NCBI GenBank assembly: GCA_900769965.1
Contig: CAAGIQ010000190.1
Location: 1-6,565, forward strand
Source: Bacilli bacterium
Lineage (GTDB): Bacteria > Bacillota_I > Bacilli_A > RFN20 > CAG-288
Direction: 5' to 3'
DNA length: 6,565 bases
Positions within the stretch are counted from its first letter, which is position 1. Each line of letters begins with the position of its first letter. The notes under the pieces were generated by a model, which was not told the origin of the DNA, ran no database searches, and was given only the letters and a program-made list of their open reading frames with translations. The position numbers and the translations under genes were made by a program. Positions 5,329 through 6,565 of the stretch are shown one piece after another.

Positions 5329-6565
5329 TTATTCCTCTTTTACATCCTTTAAAGAAAGGCTAATTCTCTTTCTTTCTAGGTCTATTGCGATAACCTTCAC
5401 CTTTACTATATCATTTATTTTAACAATATCACTAACATTTTTAACGTAAGTTTGCGAAAGTTCGGAGATGTGAACTAAACCATCTTCGTGGATACCGATG
5501 TCGACAAAACAACCGAAGTCCATGATGTTGCGGATAGTTCCTTCTAGTACCATTCCTACTTTTAAATCGTTTATGGTTTTGATGTTCTCATTTAACTTCG
5601 CTTTTTTAACTTCTTCACGTGGGTCTCGAGCAGGTTTAATAAGCTCTTTAACGATATCTTTTAAGGTTTCTTTACCGCAATCGAGTTTCTTAGCGTAACT
5701 TTCTATCTCCTCTTCGCTTAAAGAATTAAGTAAAGTCTTATCTTTAAGATCTTTTAAACCGATTAACGAAACGAATTTCTTGGCTAAGTTGTAGCTTTCA
5801 GGGTGAATCGCTGAGTTATCAAACGGTTCTTCCCCGTTTTGAATTCTTAAAAAGCCCGCTGCGTTTTCAAAGGCTTTTTCACCGAACTTCTTGACGTTTC
5901 TAAACTCTTTACGGTTTTTAAATAGACCGTTTTCTTTTCTATAGTTAACTATTTCATTAGCTAAGGAAGAAGAGATACCAGACACATAGCTAAGTAAGGA
6001 AGGAGAAGCGATATTAACATCGACGCCAACAGAGTTGACGCAGTCTTCGACAACCCCACTAAGAGCTTCTTTTAACTTGGTTTGATTGAGGTCGTGTTGA
6101 TATTGACCAACACCTATTGAACGCGGATCGATCTTAACTAGTTCTGAAAGTGGATCAAGCAATCTTCGAGCGATACTAACCGCACTTCTAAGCGAAACGT
6201 CGTAGTTTGGGAACTCTTTAATGCCGAGTTCGGAAGCCGAATAGATAGAAGCTCCAGCCTCGGAAACGATAACAAGTTCAACACCTTTAAATTTCTCTAA
6301 AACTTTCTTTAAGAAGTCTTCAGATTCCCTACTAGCGGTACCATTTCCTAAAGCTATATAGGTCACCTTATGTTTTTTAATCAAAGATGAGACGATCTCT
6401 TCATCTTTTTGATTGCCTTTTTTACCTTTGATAGTTGGATAGACTATAGAAGTATCTAGTACATCGCCTTTTGAATCGATAACAGCGATTTTACAACCGT
6501 TAACATAGCCTGGGTCAAATCCCATTATAACTTGGTTCTTTAAAGGAGCTACCATAAGTAGTTCG
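5329..6565 (-). CDS. tex: Tex-family RNA-binding protein, C-terminal part (5' end beyond window)
   Basis: Tex proteins are cytoplasmic nucleic-acid-binding proteins related to eukaryotic Spt6 and linked to transcription. The frame is open to the window edge. The first Met (6555) is internal: the preceding codons read E-L-L before MVAPLKNQVIMGFDPG, which matches the middle of Tex where the N-terminal domain joins the YqgF domain. A full Tex has about 720 residues, so roughly 300 are missing. Counting from that Met, a YqgF/RNase H-like domain (about 8-135) has GFDPGYVNGCK, LGNGTASRE (69-77) and IYSASELGIKEFP (104-116). RSIGVGQYQHD (145-155) and VVEDCVNSVGVDVN (168-181) follow. A helix-hairpin-helix region (about 186-240) includes VSGISSSLANEIV (191-203) and AAGFLRI (232-238), then HPESY (251-255). 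An S1 RNA-binding domain (332-404) has DFGCFVDIGIHEDGLVHISE (346-365). All blocks expected for this part are intact. Confidence 0.96.
   Translation of the reverse strand, partial: ELLMVAPLKNQVIMGFDPGYVNGCKIAVIDSKGDVLDTSIVYPTIKGKKGNQKDEEIVSSLIKKHKVTYIALGNGTASRESEDFLKKVLEKFKGVELVIVSEAGASIYSASELGIKEFPNYDVSLRSAVSIARRLLDPLSELVKIDPRSIGVGQYQHDLNQTKLKEALSGVVEDCVNSVGVDVNIASPSLLSYVSGISSSLANEIVNYRKENGLFKNRKEFRNVKKFGEKAFENAAGFLRIQNGEEPFDNSAIHPESYNLAKKFVSLIGLKDLKDKTLLNSLSEEEIESYAKKLDCGKETLKDIVKELIKPARDPREEVKKAKLNENIKTINDLKVGMVLEGTIRNIMDFGCFVDIGIHEDGLVHISELSQTYVKNVSDIVKINDIVKVKVIAIDLERKRISLSLKDVKEE

Noticed and set aside
5498..5698. Plus-strand open frame of 66 codons
   Set aside because: It lies opposite the S1 domain region of tex and resembles no family I know; it is a shadow frame.
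6553..6555. ATG at 6555 as the start of tex
   Set aside because: The frame stays open upstream to the window edge (E-L-L before the Met), and the sequence at this point matches the middle of Tex proteins, so it is an internal methionine.
1..6565. Defence system, prophage, insertion sequence, CRISPR array or RNA gene
   Set aside because: All DNA is accounted for by seven conserved housekeeping genes and short spacers. No repeat array, transposase, tRNA-like fold or att-like repeat was seen.

Overview
The window is a run of ordinary housekeeping genes, all read from the minus strand, from an AT-rich low-GC Gram-positive bacterium (Bacillota). The order in transcription is tex (5' end outside the window), asp23, nusB, xseA, xseB, dxs, then a terminator and recN (3' end outside the window). 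The assignment to Bacillota rests on the asp23/nusB/xseA/xseB/dxs/recN neighbourhood, AT-rich spacers, GAGG-type ribosome sites and TAA stops. Tryptophan is TGG at all the sites checked (four), so this does not look like a mycoplasma using TGA for Trp. A small-genome Bacilli/Erysipelotrichia-like lineage is plausible because the cluster is compact and lacks several usual members, but that is inference.

Layout: 6565-5329 is the C-terminal part of Tex, a nucleic-acid-binding protein linked to transcription. 5326-4988 is an Asp23/Gls24-family protein. 4987-4892 is a 96-bp spacer with a possible -10 box and the apparent original start of nusB. 4891-4517 is the nusB body. 4512-3313 and 3310-3125 are the two subunits of exonuclease VII. 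3094-1274 is DXS, the first enzyme of the MEP isoprenoid pathway. 1284-1258 is a Rho-independent terminator. 1257-1155 is a short AT-rich promoter/leader region, and 1154-1 is the N-terminal two thirds of RecN, a DNA double-strand-break repair ATPase. No gap exceeds 300 bp. I saw no RNA gene, mobile element or CRISPR array.

How the genes fit together: from tex to dxs the spacings are 2, 96, 4, 2 and 30 bp, as in one operon joining transcription factors, exonuclease VII and isoprenoid synthesis. The terminator after dxs suggests recN is largely transcribed on its own.

The most notable observation is in nusB. A well-placed ribosome site and ATG at 4924 start a frame that matches the conserved NusB N-terminus, but codon 10 is TAA where the family usually has Glu. 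The rest of nusB is open and could restart at a GTG two codons later. This is a sequencing error, a recent nonsense mutation or a stop-restart arrangement. I found no convincing new biological system here.
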